From Sphingomonas sp. (GTDB taxonomy: Bacteria; Pseudomonadota; Alphaproteobacteria; Sphingomonadales; Sphingomonadaceae), in NCBI GenBank assembly GCA_017849555.1, contig JAFIGU010000055.1, forward strand, positions 82,502-146,501: DNA of 64,000 nt, given 5' to 3'. Of this stretch, positions 1 through 8,530 are shown piece by piece. The notes beneath the pieces are model-generated. The model saw nothing but the letters and a program-made list of their open reading frames with translations, made no database searches and was not told the DNA's origin. The number at the start of each line of letters is the position of its first letter. Position 1 is the first letter of the stretch. A program made the translations under genes and the position numbers.

Positions 1-238
1 TGCGCCCCTCGGCCGATTTGCCGATGTCGATCAGCTTCATGCGATCGGATTTGGCGGCGAGCGCCTTCAGATATTTCTCATAGGCGTCGTAATTGGCGAG
101 ATAATAGTCGCTGCCCGGCTCGGTCGGGAACGCCTCGGCGGGGGAGGGGAGCGCGCCGGCCTTGGGGGTGATCGGCTCGGCGAACGCCGGGCTCGCCAGC
201 GCAAGCAACGCCGCGCCGATCAGGTAATTGGTCTTCAT
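1..238 (-). CDS. M14-family zinc carboxypeptidase, N-terminal part only
   Basis: The gene runs off the left edge; only the first 79 codons are present. The protein starts MKTNYLIGAALLALASPAFA, a clear Sec signal peptide with an AxA cleavage site, so the enzyme should be exported. After a linker it reads DYYLANYDAYEKYLKALA and ends at IGKSAEGR. The tyrosine-rich helix followed by IG(K/R)S-EGR is how the peptidase M14 (carboxypeptidase A-like) domain begins. The zinc ligands would lie beyond the window. The family removes C-terminal residues from peptides or mucopeptides; substrate is unknown here. The ATG at 238 is preceded by a purine-rich GGGGGCCTCTC stretch that is only a weak ribosome site. 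Confidence 0.72.
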   Translation of the reverse strand, partial: MKTNYLIGAALLALASPAFAEPITPKAGALPSPAEAFPTEPGSDYYLANYDAYEKYLKALAAKSDRMKLIDIGKSAEGR

Positions 239-339
239 GAGAGGCCCCCGTCCTTTGTCGCTTTCGACAAGGATAGACGGAGCGAAGCGAAAAGGCCGCA
301 CCTGATGCGGCAAAAAATTTCAAAATTCCCACGCTCAAT

Positions 340-423
340 CGTCATGCCGGGCTCGATCCGGCATCCAGAGCCAAGAACGTTATCGCCCGTTGCTCTGGAT
401 GCCGGATCAAGTCCGGCATGACG
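340..423. repeat. Long imperfect inverted repeat (GTCATGCCGG family)
   Basis: The left arm reads CGTCATGCCGGGCTCGATCC then GGCATCCAGAGC; the right arm reads GCTCTGGATGCC then GGATCAAGTCCGGCATGACG. The two arms pair over about 30 bases around a 20-base loop. It lies between the divergent M14 peptidase and DUF4126 genes and resembles the mobile palindromic elements scattered between genes in sphingomonads. It could fold as a transcript hairpin on either strand. Confidence 0.75.
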
Positions 424-486
424 GAGGAGGCTTACGCAGGAATTTCAACGCGTGCGTGCGCGGCCATTCGGTGGCACACTCGCGCG

Positions 487-1071
487 ATGACGGCGGCGGG
501 AATCCTCGGGCTGGCAGCCAGCGTCAGCCTGTTGAGCGGGTGGCGGCTCTATGTCTGCGTGTTCGTCACCGGGCTGGCGATGCATTTCGGCTGGGTGGCG
601 ATGCCGGCGCATCTCCACGCGCTCGACATACTCGCCAATCCCTGGGTGATCGCGGTCGCCGGGGTCGGCGCGCTGGCAGAATTCTTCGCCGACAAGGTAA
701 TGTGGGTCGATAGCGTGTGGGACAGCATCCACACGTTGATCCGCCCGGTCGGCGGGGCGCTCCTCGCGCTGGCGATCGTCGATCCGGCCGATCCGAAATG
801 GCAGGTGATCGCGCTGCTGCTCGGCGGCGGGGCGGCGCTGCTCACCCACGGCGCCAAGGCGGGGACGCGCGCGATCGCCAATGTCAGCCCCGAGCCGGCG
901 TCGAACATCGCGCTGTCGACCGGGGGCGATATCGTCACCACGGGGCTGCTGCTCACCGCTTTTGCGAGCCCGTGGCTGGCGGTGGCGGTGGCGATCCTCG
1001 TGCTTGCGGTGGCGGTGGCGGCGCTGGTGTTGTTGCGGCGGCTGTATCGCCGATTGCGGGCGCGTTCATAG
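487..1071 (+). CDS. DUF4126-type multi-pass membrane protein
   Basis: A protein of 194 residues from ATG 487, with at least four hydrophobic segments: near residues 4-35, 45-65, 90-130 and 160-188, the last very strong (AVAVAILVLAVAVAALVLL). The features GWRLYVCVF, a conserved HLHALDILANPWV block, FADKVMWVDSVWD and THGAKAGTRAIANVSPEPASN match the DUF4126 family of inner-membrane proteins of unknown function. The reading frame extends upstream to 418, but the added residues come from the repeat at 340-423 and look non-native, so ATG 487 is preferred. The gene stands alone and is followed by a palindromic repeat. No function can be assigned. Confidence 0.78.
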   Translation: MTAAGILGLAASVSLLSGWRLYVCVFVTGLAMHFGWVAMPAHLHALDILANPWVIAVAGVGALAEFFADKVMWVDSVWDSIHTLIRPVGGALLALAIVDPADPKWQVIALLLGGGAALLTHGAKAGTRAIANVSPEPASNIALSTGGDIVTTGLLLTAFASPWLAVAVAILVLAVAVAALVLLRRLYRRLRARS

Positions 1072-1079
1072 CCAACCCC

Positions 1080-1160
1080 CGTTCGCCCTGAGCTTGTCGA
1101 AGGGCTGTCTATCTCTCGCGGAAGATAAAGTGCAGGGCTTCGACAAGATCAGCCCGAACC
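1080..1160. repeat. REP-like palindromic element, copy 1 (CGTTCGCCCTGAGC type)
   Basis: The left arm contains CGTTCGCCCTGAGCTTGTCG then AAGGGCTG; the right arm contains AGGGCTTCGACAAGATCAGC then CCGAACCGG. The loop holds TCTCTCGCGGAAGATAAAG. Similar elements occur at 5356-5437, 19146-19243 and 28876-28957, all between genes. Here it lies between the convergent ends of the DUF4126 gene and the MaoC-like gene, where it can act as a bidirectional terminator or transcript stabiliser. Confidence 0.85.
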
Positions 1161-1194
1161 GGGAGAGGGAAGCGCGTTCAAGCGCAGTAGCGCG

Positions 1195-2046
1195 CTAGGC
1201 CCGCGCGGTCGCGCTCATCACCTGCCGCCCGTCGGCGGCGAAGGCACCCAGCTCGATCGCTTCGCCCTCGGTGCGCAGCGCAAGATGCAACGGCTCGCCC
1301 GCCACAGCCGGCGATACTCCACGGAAGGCGAAGGTCCTGAGCCGGTTGTCGCCCAGTTCGCGCCGCGCCAGATCGAGCAGCAGCGAGGCGGTCAGCGGGC
1401 CGTGGACCACCAGCCCGCGATAGCCCTCCGCGCCGGTGGCATAGGGCAGATCGTAATGGATGCGGTGGCTGTTGAAGGTGAGCGCCGAATAGCGGAACAA
1501 CAGCGGCGCATCGGGAACGATCGTACGCACCGCATCCCAGCCGCCGGCGTCGAACGTCCCCGCACCGAGCGGCGGCGGGGTGGGCGGGGCGCCCGGCGGG
1601 GCGGCGTCGCGATAAACGATCGACTGCACCTCGCGTAGCGCAAGTTCTCCGTCGCCGAGCGTGTCATGCGCGACATCGACGAACACCAATTGCCCGGACG
1701 CGCCCGTTTTCGCGGTCACCGAGACGATGCGCGAGCGGCGCTCGATCACCTCGCCGGCGTGGAGTGCACGGACGAAATCGACCTTGCTCGACGCCCACAT
1801 CCGGCGCGGCAACGGCACCGGGGGCATGAAGCTCGCCGGGCTGTCGTCGCGGCGCGGGTGGCCGTCCTCGCCCAGCGCAGCGGTCGGCGCATCGGGGAGG
1901 CACAGGCACCAATGGAGGCCCTGCGGCACCGCGCCGTCGTCGGGTACGGTGCAATCGAGCGAGGCGCACCAGCGCGTCAGCAGCCCCGCGTCGATCCGGT
2001 CGCGACGGACTTCCTCGCGCCCGACCCAGCGGCTCCAGTCGCTCAT
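1195..2046 (-). CDS. MaoC/HTD2-like hot-dog acyl-CoA hydratase
   Basis: A protein of 283 residues. The N-terminal half has the FAS1-like dehydratase layout of hydroxyacyl-thioester dehydratase type 2 (HTD2) and mesaconyl-CoA hydratases: an LPRRMWASSKVDF block, then GEVIERRSRIVSVTAKTG and ELALREVQSIVYRD. The C-terminal half has LLFRYSALTFNSHRIHYDLPYA and GLVVHGPLTASLLLDL, the second hot-dog domain with the hydratase-type N-x-H-R-I-H-Y-D motif. It should add water to an enoyl-CoA in the cytoplasm. Its start overlaps the stop of the CoA-transferase gene by 4 bases, so the two are translationally coupled. The natural substrate is not evident; C5 dicarboxylyl-CoA is one possibility given the family. 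Confidence 0.82.
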   Translation of the reverse strand: MSDWSRWVGREEVRRDRIDAGLLTRWCASLDCTVPDDGAVPQGLHWCLCLPDAPTAALGEDGHPRRDDSPASFMPPVPLPRRMWASSKVDFVRALHAGEVIERRSRIVSVTAKTGASGQLVFVDVAHDTLGDGELALREVQSIVYRDAAPPGAPPTPPPLGAGTFDAGGWDAVRTIVPDAPLLFRYSALTFNSHRIHYDLPYATGAEGYRGLVVHGPLTASLLLDLARRELGDNRLRTFAFRGVSPAVAGEPLHLALRTEGEAIELGAFAADGRQVMSATARA

Positions 2047-3242
2047 TGGCCGCGCCCCACGATGCCGGCGTCGATCAGCCGCGCGATCTCGCCCGACGAC
2101 AGCTTGAGCCGTTCGGTCAACACTTCCTCGCTATGCGCGCCGTTGCGCGGGGCGGGGCGCGGGGGCTGGCGTTCGAGCTGCGGCATCGTGGCGAACGCGC
2201 CGGCGGCGGGATAATCGAACCCGCTGGGGTTGGCGGCGCGCCCGAAGATCGGATTGTCCGCCACCAGCGCCGGATCGCGCACCGCGTCGGACATTGCGCG
2301 ATACGCCGAATGGACGATCCCGCCCGCGTCGAATGCGGCGGCGAGATCGGCGTGGCGGCGCGCGCCGATCGCCTGCTCGAACAACGGGAACAGCGCATCG
2401 CGATGCGTGAAGCGCAGCCCGTCATCGGTGGCGAACGATACGCCACGCTGCGCCTCCAGCGCCGCCACCGCCGCGCCGAGATCGAGCGCGGCCAGCAGAT
2501 TGGCCCATTGCCGCGGGGTCACCACGACGATCATCGTCCGCACCCCGTCGGCGGTGACGAAATCGCGCCCGAACAGGCCGTAGACCGTGTTGCCGAGCCT
2601 CGGCCGGTCGTGCCCCTCGTAGAGCACCTCGGCGAGGCTGCCGAGATTGGCGACGGTGCCGATCGCGACGTCGGAGAGCGGGATGCGCACCTCGCTTCCG
2701 GCGCCGGTCTCCCCGCGCCGACGCAGCGCGGCGAGCAGCGCAAAGGCGGCATAAGCGCCGCTCAACAGATCCCAGCCGGGGAGCACGTGGTTGACCGGCG
2801 CCGGCCCCTCGCCGGTCAGCATCGGATAGCCGACCGCATTGTTGACGGTATAATCGAGCGCGGGCGATCCGTCGGCCCAGCCCATCACCCGCACGGTGAT
2901 GAGATCGGCGCAGCCCGCGGCGAGCACGTCATGCGCCATGAAGCCCTTGACCGGGAAATTGGTGATGAGCTGCCCGGTCGCGCGTACCAGCGCCTGCAAC
3001 AGTTCGCGCCCCTGGGGCCGCGCGAGATCGAGCGCGACCGATTTCTTCGCGCGGTTGAGGTTCTCCCAATAGAGCGAATCGTTTGCCGCGGTCACCGGCC
3101 AGCGGCGGAAATCGGGGCCGCCGCCGATCTGGTCGACACGGATCACCTCGGCGCCGAGTTGCGCGCAATAGAGGCCGGCGGTGGGCGAGGCGACGAACGA
3201 CGATGCCTCGATCACCGAAAGGTCGCCCAGCAGGTTATACAT
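2043..3242 (-). CDS. Class III CoA-transferase (CaiB/BaiF family)
   Basis: A protein of about 399 residues that moves CoA between carboxylic acids. It shows the family opening L-x-V-I-E-A-S-S-F-V-A-S-P-x-A-G, then LGAEVIRVDQIGGGPDFRRWP, LNRAKKSVALDLARPQGRELL, DYTVNNAVGYPMLTGEGPAPVNHVLPGWDL in the middle, and GLFGRDFVTADG and the C-terminal SEEVLTE region. ATG 3242 has AAAGGA seven bases upstream; an in-frame TTG at 3269 would add nine residues but has a weaker context. The gene lies between the acyl-CoA dehydrogenase and the MaoC-like gene in one operon, which suggests activation, desaturation and hydration of one acid. The substrate is unknown. Confidence 0.88.
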   Translation of the reverse strand: MYNLLGDLSVIEASSFVASPTAGLYCAQLGAEVIRVDQIGGGPDFRRWPVTAANDSLYWENLNRAKKSVALDLARPQGRELLQALVRATGQLITNFPVKGFMAHDVLAAGCADLITVRVMGWADGSPALDYTVNNAVGYPMLTGEGPAPVNHVLPGWDLLSGAYAAFALLAALRRRGETGAGSEVRIPLSDVAIGTVANLGSLAEVLYEGHDRPRLGNTVYGLFGRDFVTADGVRTMIVVVTPRQWANLLAALDLGAAVAALEAQRGVSFATDDGLRFTHRDALFPLFEQAIGARRHADLAAAFDAGGIVHSAYRAMSDAVRDPALVADNPIFGRAANPSGFDYPAAGAFATMPQLERQPPRPAPRNGAHSEEVLTERLKLSSGEIARLIDAGIVGRGQ

Positions 3243-3265
3243 GGCCGCGTCCTTTGCCGGCTGGC

Positions 3266-4441
3266 TCAAGCAAAGGCATTGAATTCGCGCAGCATGTGTT
3301 TGGCGATCTGGAGCTGGAGGATCTGCGTCGTCCCCTCGTAGATGCGATAGATGCGCGCATCGCGGAAGAAGCGCTCGGCGTCATATTCGGCGAGATAGCC
3401 CGCCCCGCCGTAGACCTGCACCACGCGATCGACCACACGGCCGCACATCTCCGAGGCGAACACCTTGAACGCCGCCGCCTTGCGCAGGACATTCTCCCCC
3501 GCATCGGCGCGGCGGGTGACGTCGGCCATCATCGTTTCGGCGGCGTAGATCTCGATCTCGCTGTCGGCGAGCATCTGCTGGATTAGCTGGAAATTGGCGA
3601 TCGGCTCGCCGAACGCCTTGCGCTCGGTGGCGTAGCGGATCGCGCTATCGAGCGCGCGCCGGGCATAAGCGGTGGCCGCCGCGCCGACCGACATGCGGCC
3701 GTTGTCGAGGCTCATCATCGCATAGACGAAGCCCTTGCCCAATTCGCCGCCGAGCAGCGCGCTCTCGCCGACATGGACGTCTTCCATGATGATATCGGCG
3801 ATATGGCTGCCGGACTGGCCCATCTTCTTGTCCGACTTGCCGATCGACACGCCGGGAGCGTCCATCGGCACGATGAAGGCGGAGACATGCGCATTCTTGG
3901 GCAGATTCTCCTTCGAGGTCCGCGCCATGATCAGCCCGACCTTGGCGAAGGGCGAATTGGTGATGTAGCGCTTGGTGCCGTTGAGCACCCAGCCGTTGTC
4001 GGTCCGGGTGGCGGTCGTCTGCAGCCCGGCCGAATCCGAACCCGATCCCGGCTCGGTCAGCCCGAAACAGGCGATCTCGCCGCCCGCGACGCGCGGCAAC
4101 CATTCGGCCTTTTGCGCGTCGGTGCCGCCATTCTTGAGCGCGGAGCAGAACATTCCGATGTTGATCGAGATGATCGAGCGGAACGCCGGCATCGCATAGC
4201 TCAGCGCGTGGATCGTCCGCACATATTGCGTGACGTTCATCCCCGCCCCGCCATAACCCTCCGGCATGGTGAGGCCGAACAGCCCCATGTCGCGCAGCTC
4301 GGCGAGGATATCGTCGGGGATCCGGTCGCTCTCGATGATCGCGCGCTCGGCGGGGATCAGCCGCTCGCGCACATAGCGCTGGAGCTGGTCGATGAACTGC
4401 TCGAAGACATCGGCATCCATCCCCGGATTGACGTTGACCAT
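3266..4441 (-). CDS. Acyl-CoA dehydrogenase
   Basis: A protein of 391 residues from ATG 4441, which has GAGGAG at good spacing; a longer frame to 4564 looks spurious. It contains the acyl-CoA dehydrogenase landmarks MPEGYGGAGM, ACFGLTEPGSGSD (FAD/substrate region), YITNSPFAKVGLIMART, DNGRMSVGAAA, RKAFGEPIANFQ, QVYGGAGYLAEYDAERFFRDA and IYRIYEGTTQI. The glutamate of YEGT is the usual catalytic base. The reaction is FAD-dependent alpha,beta-desaturation of an acyl-CoA, with electrons passed to ETF. It is first in an operon with the CoA-transferase and MaoC-like hydratase, and divergent from an IclR regulator that probably controls it. Confidence 0.9.
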   Translation of the reverse strand: MVNVNPGMDADVFEQFIDQLQRYVRERLIPAERAIIESDRIPDDILAELRDMGLFGLTMPEGYGGAGMNVTQYVRTIHALSYAMPAFRSIISINIGMFCSALKNGGTDAQKAEWLPRVAGGEIACFGLTEPGSGSDSAGLQTTATRTDNGWVLNGTKRYITNSPFAKVGLIMARTSKENLPKNAHVSAFIVPMDAPGVSIGKSDKKMGQSGSHIADIIMEDVHVGESALLGGELGKGFVYAMMSLDNGRMSVGAAATAYARRALDSAIRYATERKAFGEPIANFQLIQQMLADSEIEIYAAETMMADVTRRADAGENVLRKAAAFKVFASEMCGRVVDRVVQVYGGAGYLAEYDAERFFRDARIYRIYEGTTQILQLQIAKHMLREFNAFA

Positions 4442-4552
4442 CTGAAGCTCCTCACCCGGATCATAGCATGCGCCGACACCTTGCCCGCGTGCGCGGAGGG
4501 GATTGGCTTTCCTGTCCGATACAATCGATCGGACGATAGCCGTTTCGCGGCG

Positions 4553-4592
4553 AATATTCAACATTGAGAATTGAATTTCACAATGCTGAAAA
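4553..4592. promoter_or_regulatory. Candidate IclR operator between divergent genes
   Basis: The 164-base gap between the acyl-CoA dehydrogenase and iclR starts is AT-rich compared with everything around it. It contains an imperfect palindrome, ATTGAGAATTGAATTTCACA (AT), flanked by TTCAAC and TGCTGAA. IclR proteins usually bind short palindromes of this size in the divergent promoter that they control. This is a candidate by position and symmetry only. Confidence 0.45.
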
Positions 4593-4605
4593 CTATACCT
4601 GTCGT

Positions 4606-5337
4606 ATGACAGGACCGGTTCGATCCGTTTCTCAGGCGCTGGGGATTTTGCGGCTGCTCGCGGAAACCAGCCCGATGTCGCTGTCGGATATCGCGCGGGT
4701 GACGGGGTTGAGCCCGTCGAGTTGCCTCAATCTGCTCAAGACTTTGGTCGACGAGGGCGTGGTCGAGCGCGACGCGCGGACCAAATCCTACCGTCTCGCA
4801 CGCGCCTGGGCGGCGTCGGAGGCGTTGCGTGACGGCGCGGGGCAGGGGCTGGTCGATCGGGCGCAGCCGCTGATCACGCAATTCGCGCGGCGGCACGATG
4901 CGGCGGTGGCGTTGTGGAAGGTGATCTCGCGCGAGCGGGTACGCGCGGTGTCGCGCGCGGAAAGCGATGCCGGGATGCGCGTCGCGATGGCCGACGGGCA
5001 GCGCCAGCCGCTCGGTGGCGGCGCGGTAGGGCGCGCGCTGGCGGCGGCGCAGCGGGTCGCGCCCGACGAACTGGCGCGGCGGTTCGAGCCGGTCCGCTGG
5101 CAGGCGCCCTTGTCGCTGGCGGATTATGCGGCGCAGGTCGAGACGGCGACGGCGCGCGGTTATGCGGTCGACGACGGTTTCGCCTTTCGCGGGATCTGCA
5201 CCGTGGCGGTCGCGATCGCGGGGGTGATGCCGGGCTTCTGCCTCTCCGCCTCGATGTTCGCGGGTCGCACGCCGGCGGAGGTGGCGGCGTTGGGCGAGGA
5301 ATTGGTCGGCGTGCGTGACGCGTTGCTGCGCGGATAG
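4606..5337 (+). CDS. IclR-family transcriptional regulator
   Basis: A protein of 243 residues from ATG 4606 (MTGPVRSVSQALGILRLLAE). Residues 6-65 form the IclR winged helix: SLSDIARVTGLSPSSCLNLLKTLVDEGVVERD with the SYRLARAW wing. The C-terminal ligand-binding domain contains DAAVALWKVISRERVRAV, RQPLGGGAVGRALAAA, ARGYAVDDGFAFRGICTVAVAI and the terminal LSASMFAGRT strand. It is transcribed away from the acyl-CoA dehydrogenase operon and could control both that operon and itself. The downstream FAH and kynureninase genes point the same way but are separated by a palindromic repeat. Confidence 0.88.
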   Translation: MTGPVRSVSQALGILRLLAETSPMSLSDIARVTGLSPSSCLNLLKTLVDEGVVERDARTKSYRLARAWAASEALRDGAGQGLVDRAQPLITQFARRHDAAVALWKVISRERVRAVSRAESDAGMRVAMADGQRQPLGGGAVGRALAAAQRVAPDELARRFEPVRWQAPLSLADYAAQVETATARGYAVDDGFAFRGICTVAVAIAGVMPGFCLSASMFAGRTPAEVAALGEELVGVRDALLRG

Positions 5338-5355
5338 GGCACGACAGCCTCTCCA

Positions 5356-5437
5356 CGGTTCGGGCGGAGCTTGTCGAAGCCCTGCACTTTTCTTCCTCGG
5401 AAGAAGGGCAGCCCTTCGACAGGCGCAGCGCGAACGG
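5356..5437. repeat. REP-like palindromic element, copy 2
   Basis: The arms are CGGTTCGGGCGGAGCTTGTC/GAAGCCCTGCACTTTTCTTC and GAAGAAGGGCAGCCCTTCGA/CAGGCGCAGCGCGAACGG. They form a nearly complete hairpin of about 40 bases per side with a CTCG loop. It lies just after the iclR stop and probably marks the 3' end of that transcript. Confidence 0.85.
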
Positions 5438-5531
5438 GAAAGTGCAGATTCCGAGCCTAACCCCGATCGAATTCGAGAGCGCCGGCTTTCGCCTCTTGCG
5501 CGGAATGCCGTTCATCCGTCAGGAGCGTGTC

Positions 5532-6245
5532 ATGGCCAATATCTTCGATCTTCCGCCTTTTCCCGCCGTCGCGATCGAGGGGAGCGCCGATCGCTTCCCG
5601 GTCGGCCGGATTTTCTGCGTCGGGCGCAATTATGCCGCCCACGCACGCGAAATGGGCAAGGACCCCGATCGCGAGCCCCCGTTCTTCTTCGCCAAATTCG
5701 CGCAGACGCTGGTGCCGGGCGGGGGGACGATCCCCTATCCGCCGGCGACCGGGGATTATCATTATGAGGCCGAACTGGTCGTCGCGATCGCAAGCGAGGG
5801 CGCGGCCGTGGCGGTCGAGGACGCGCTCGATCTCGTCTACGGCTATGCCGCCGGGCTCGATATGACGCGCCGCGATCTGCAGGCGGTGGCCAAGGATCTC
5901 GGCCGCCCGTGGGACAATGCGAAGAATTTTGCCTTCTCCGCGCCGATCGGCACGTTGCGCCCCGTGGCGAACGGCGGGCATGTCACCGCCGGCGCGATCA
6001 CGCTGACCCGGAACGGCGTCGAACGCCAACGCGGCGATATCGCCGACATGATCTGGGATACCGCGGAGGTGATCGCGCATCTCTCCCGGATCGAGCGGCT
6101 GCTGCCCGGCGATCTGATCTATACCGGCACCCCCGCGGGGGTCGGCGCGGCGGTGACCGGCGACCGGCTGGTCGTGGCGATCGACGGGCTTTCCCCGCTC
6201 GCGGTGGAGATCGGCCCGCGCGAGGAGCCTTTCGATGCGGCCTGA
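5532..6245 (+). CDS. Fumarylacetoacetate hydrolase (FAH) family protein
   Basis: A protein of 237 residues. ATG 5532 is preceded by AGGAG at ideal spacing; an in-frame upstream start at 5442 would lie just past the repeat and is less likely. FAH-fold signatures are present: [43 protein letters not shown] (the metal-binding E-x-E), [15 protein letters not shown] (the third acidic ligand), and [16 protein letters not shown]. The small single-domain form includes acylpyruvases, oxaloacetate decarboxylases and 2-hydroxyhepta-2,4-diene-dioate isomerases, so the exact reaction cannot be read off. It overlaps kynU by 11 bases. Confidence 0.87.
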   Translation: MANIFDLPPFPAVAIEGSADRFPVGRIFCVGRNYAAHAREMGKDPDREPPFFFAKFAQTLVPGGGTIPYPPATGDYHYEAELVVAIASEGAAVAVEDALDLVYGYAAGLDMTRRDLQAVAKDLGRPWDNAKNFAFSAPIGTLRPVANGGHVTAGAITLTRNGVERQRGDIADMIWDTAEVIAHLSRIERLLPGDLIYTGTPAGVGAAVTGDRLVVAIDGLSPLAVEIGPREEPFDAA

Positions 6246-7476
6246 CGCGATCACCCGGGAAGAGTGCGTCGCGCTCGATCGGCGCGATCCGCTGGCGGAA
6301 TTCCGCGATGCGTTCGTGATCCCCGAGGGGGTGATCTATCTCGACGGCAATTCGCTCGGTGCGATGGCCAAGGCGGCGCCCGCCCGTGCCGCGCGCGTCG
6401 TCGAGCATGAATGGGGCTCCGATCTGATCCGCAGCTGGAACAATGCCGGCTGGTTCGAACTGCCGCTCGAGCTGGGCGACAAGCTCGCGCCGCTGATCGG
6501 CGCCGATGCGGGCGAGGTGGTGGTCACCGATACGACCAGCGTCAATCTGTTCAAATTGTTGTGGGCGGCGGCCGACATGCGGCCTGGCCGACGCAAGATC
6601 ATTCTCGAGGGCAGCAATTTCCCGACCGACAATTATGTCGCGCAAGGGGTCGCCGCGGCGCGCGGGCTGGAAGTGGTGCTGGTCGAGCGCGACGCGATCG
6701 CCGATGCGATCGACGAGGATACGCTCGCCATCAGCATCACGCACGTCCACTACAAGACCGGGCATATCAACGACATGGCCGCGCTCACCGCGCGCGCGCA
6801 TGCCGCCGGGGCGCTGGCGATCTGGGATCTGTGCCACAGCGCCGGGGCGCTGCCGGTCGATCTCAACGGCTGCAATGTCGATCTCGCGGTGGGCTGCACT
6901 TATAAGTATCTCAACGGCGGGCCCGGCTCGCCCGCCTTCCTGTTCGTCGCCAAACGGCATCTCGCGACCGCGCGGCAGCCGATCACCGGCTGGTGGGGGC
7001 ATGCCGACCCGTTCGCGCTGACCCCCGGCTATGCCCCGGCGCCCGATATCCGCCATTTCCTCACCGGCACCCAGCCGATCGTCAGCCTGTCGCTGGTCGG
7101 GGTCGGCGCCGATCTGATGCGCGCGGCGGATATGACGCGGGTGCGTACCAAGTCGATCGCGCTGACCGAAACGTTCATCGCCTTGGTCGAGCAACGCTGC
7201 GCCGCGCACGGCTTCACGCTCGTCTCGCCGCGCGATGCAAACGAGCGCGGCAGCCAGGTCTCCTTCGCGCATCCGCACGGCTATGCGATCATGCGCGCGC
7301 TGATCGATCGCGGAGTGATCGGCGACTTCCGTGCCCCCGATATCGTCCGTTTCGGCTTCACCCCGCTCTACGTCCGCTTTGCCGACGTCTGGGATGCGGT
7401 CGACGTGCTCGTCGACGTGATGGAAAGCGGCGCGTGGCGCGACGCGCGCTATGCCGAGCGCGAAGCGGTGACGTGA
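6235..7476 (+). CDS. kynU: Kynureninase
   Basis: A protein of 413 residues, the normal size for the family. This PLP enzyme cleaves kynurenine or 3-hydroxykynurenine to anthranilate (or 3-hydroxyanthranilate) and alanine. Visible landmarks are [11 protein letters not shown] near the N terminus, the [24 protein letters not shown] block, [39 protein letters not shown], and the PLP lysine K224 in [16 protein letters not shown], followed by [15 protein letters not shown] precedes the ATG inside the end of the FAH gene, so expression is coupled. Tryptophan 2,3-dioxygenase and kynurenine formamidase are not nearby. Confidence 0.93.
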   Translation: MRPDAITREECVALDRRDPLAEFRDAFVIPEGVIYLDGNSLGAMAKAAPARAARVVEHEWGSDLIRSWNNAGWFELPLELGDKLAPLIGADAGEVVVTDTTSVNLFKLLWAAADMRPGRRKIILEGSNFPTDNYVAQGVAAARGLEVVLVERDAIADAIDEDTLAISITHVHYKTGHINDMAALTARAHAAGALAIWDLCHSAGALPVDLNGCNVDLAVGCTYKYLNGGPGSPAFLFVAKRHLATARQPITGWWGHADPFALTPGYAPAPDIRHFLTGTQPIVSLSLVGVGADLMRAADMTRVRTKSIALTETFIALVEQRCAAHGFTLVSPRDANERGSQVSFAHPHGYAIMRALIDRGVIGDFRAPDIVRFGFTPLYVRFADVWDAVDVLVDVMESGAWRDARYAEREAVT

Positions 7477-7487
7477 TCCGCGCGATC

Positions 7488-8459
7488 ATGAAGATCGACG
7501 GATTCCTGCTGGCGATGCTCGCCGCGGTGGTGCTGGCGTTTCTCGCGCCGCGGCTGGGGGCCGAGGGCGGCGCGCTGCATATGGCGCAGGTGACCGAGAT
7601 CGGCATCGCGCTGGTCTTCTTCCTCCACGGCGCGAACCTGTCGCCGCAATCGCTGAAGGCGGGGGCGGCGAACTGGCGCGTCCATCTCGCGGTGCAGGCG
7701 ACGACCTACATCCTGTTCCCGCTGATCGGCTTCGCGATCTTCTTCGGGCTCAGCTCGGTGCTCGCTTATGAGGTGCGGCTCGGGGTGTTCTTCCTGTGCG
7801 CCTTGTCGTCGACGATCTCCTCGTCGGTGGCGATGACGAGCATGGCGCGCGGCAACGTTCCCGCGGCGGTGTTCGATGCCTCGCTTTCGGGGATCATCGG
7901 CATGGCGATCACCCCCAGCTTGATCGCGATGGTCGCGGCGGTCAGCGGCGAGCCGTTCCCGATCCTGCCCGCGATCGGCGATGTCGCGCTGACCTTGCTG
8001 CTGCCGTTCGCGGCGGGGCAACTCTCCCGCCCGTTGATCGCGACATGGCTCGCGGCGCGCAAGCCGATCATCAACCGGCTCGATCGCGGGGTGATCGTGC
8101 TGATCGTCTATACCGCTTTCTGCGAGTCCACCGCCTCGGGGCTGTGGTGGCGCTATTCGCCGTGGGTGATCGCCGAGATCGCGGCGATCGCGGCGATATT
8201 GCTGGCGGTGGTGCTGGGGGTGACGACCGCGCTGTCGCGCGCCTGCGGCTTCCCGCTGGCGGACGAGGTGACGACGGTGTTCTGCGGGTCGAAGAAGAGT
8301 CTCGCCAACGGCGCGCCGATCGCGCGGATCCTGTTCGCGGGCAACCCGGCGATGGGGATGATCATGCTGCCGATCATGCTCTATCACCAACTGCAGCTGA
8401 TCGTCTGTTCGATACTCGCGCGCCGCTATGCCGCGCGGGCGGCAGCAGCGGCGCGTTGA
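7488..8459 (+). CDS. Bile acid:sodium symporter-like (SBF) transporter
   Basis: A protein of 323 residues, nearly all of it hydrophobic, with about nine or ten membrane segments. MAQVTEIGIALVFFLHGANLSPQSLKAG, LFFLCALSSTISSSVAMTSMARGNVPAAVF, and DEVTTVFCGSKKSLANGAPIARILFAG are the signature stretches of the YfeH/SBF-like subgroup of the BASS superfamily. It should move an organic anion with Na+ across the inner membrane. It starts 11 bases after the kynU stop; an alternative GTG at 7473 overlaps that stop (GTGA). Its position suggests uptake or export of a kynurenine-pathway or related acid, which is inference. Confidence 0.85.
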   Translation: MKIDGFLLAMLAAVVLAFLAPRLGAEGGALHMAQVTEIGIALVFFLHGANLSPQSLKAGAANWRVHLAVQATTYILFPLIGFAIFFGLSSVLAYEVRLGVFFLCALSSTISSSVAMTSMARGNVPAAVFDASLSGIIGMAITPSLIAMVAAVSGEPFPILPAIGDVALTLLLPFAAGQLSRPLIATWLAARKPIINRLDRGVIVLIVYTAFCESTASGLWWRYSPWVIAEIAAIAAILLAVVLGVTTALSRACGFPLADEVTTVFCGSKKSLANGAPIARILFAGNPAMGMIMLPIMLYHQLQLIVCSILARRYAARAAAAAR

Positions 8460-8530
8460 GCACGCCACTCGACAGCTTGGATCGGGCTGCGTATTTCGTT
8501 TACTCGCCCGGCATATAGTGGCCGCGGATA

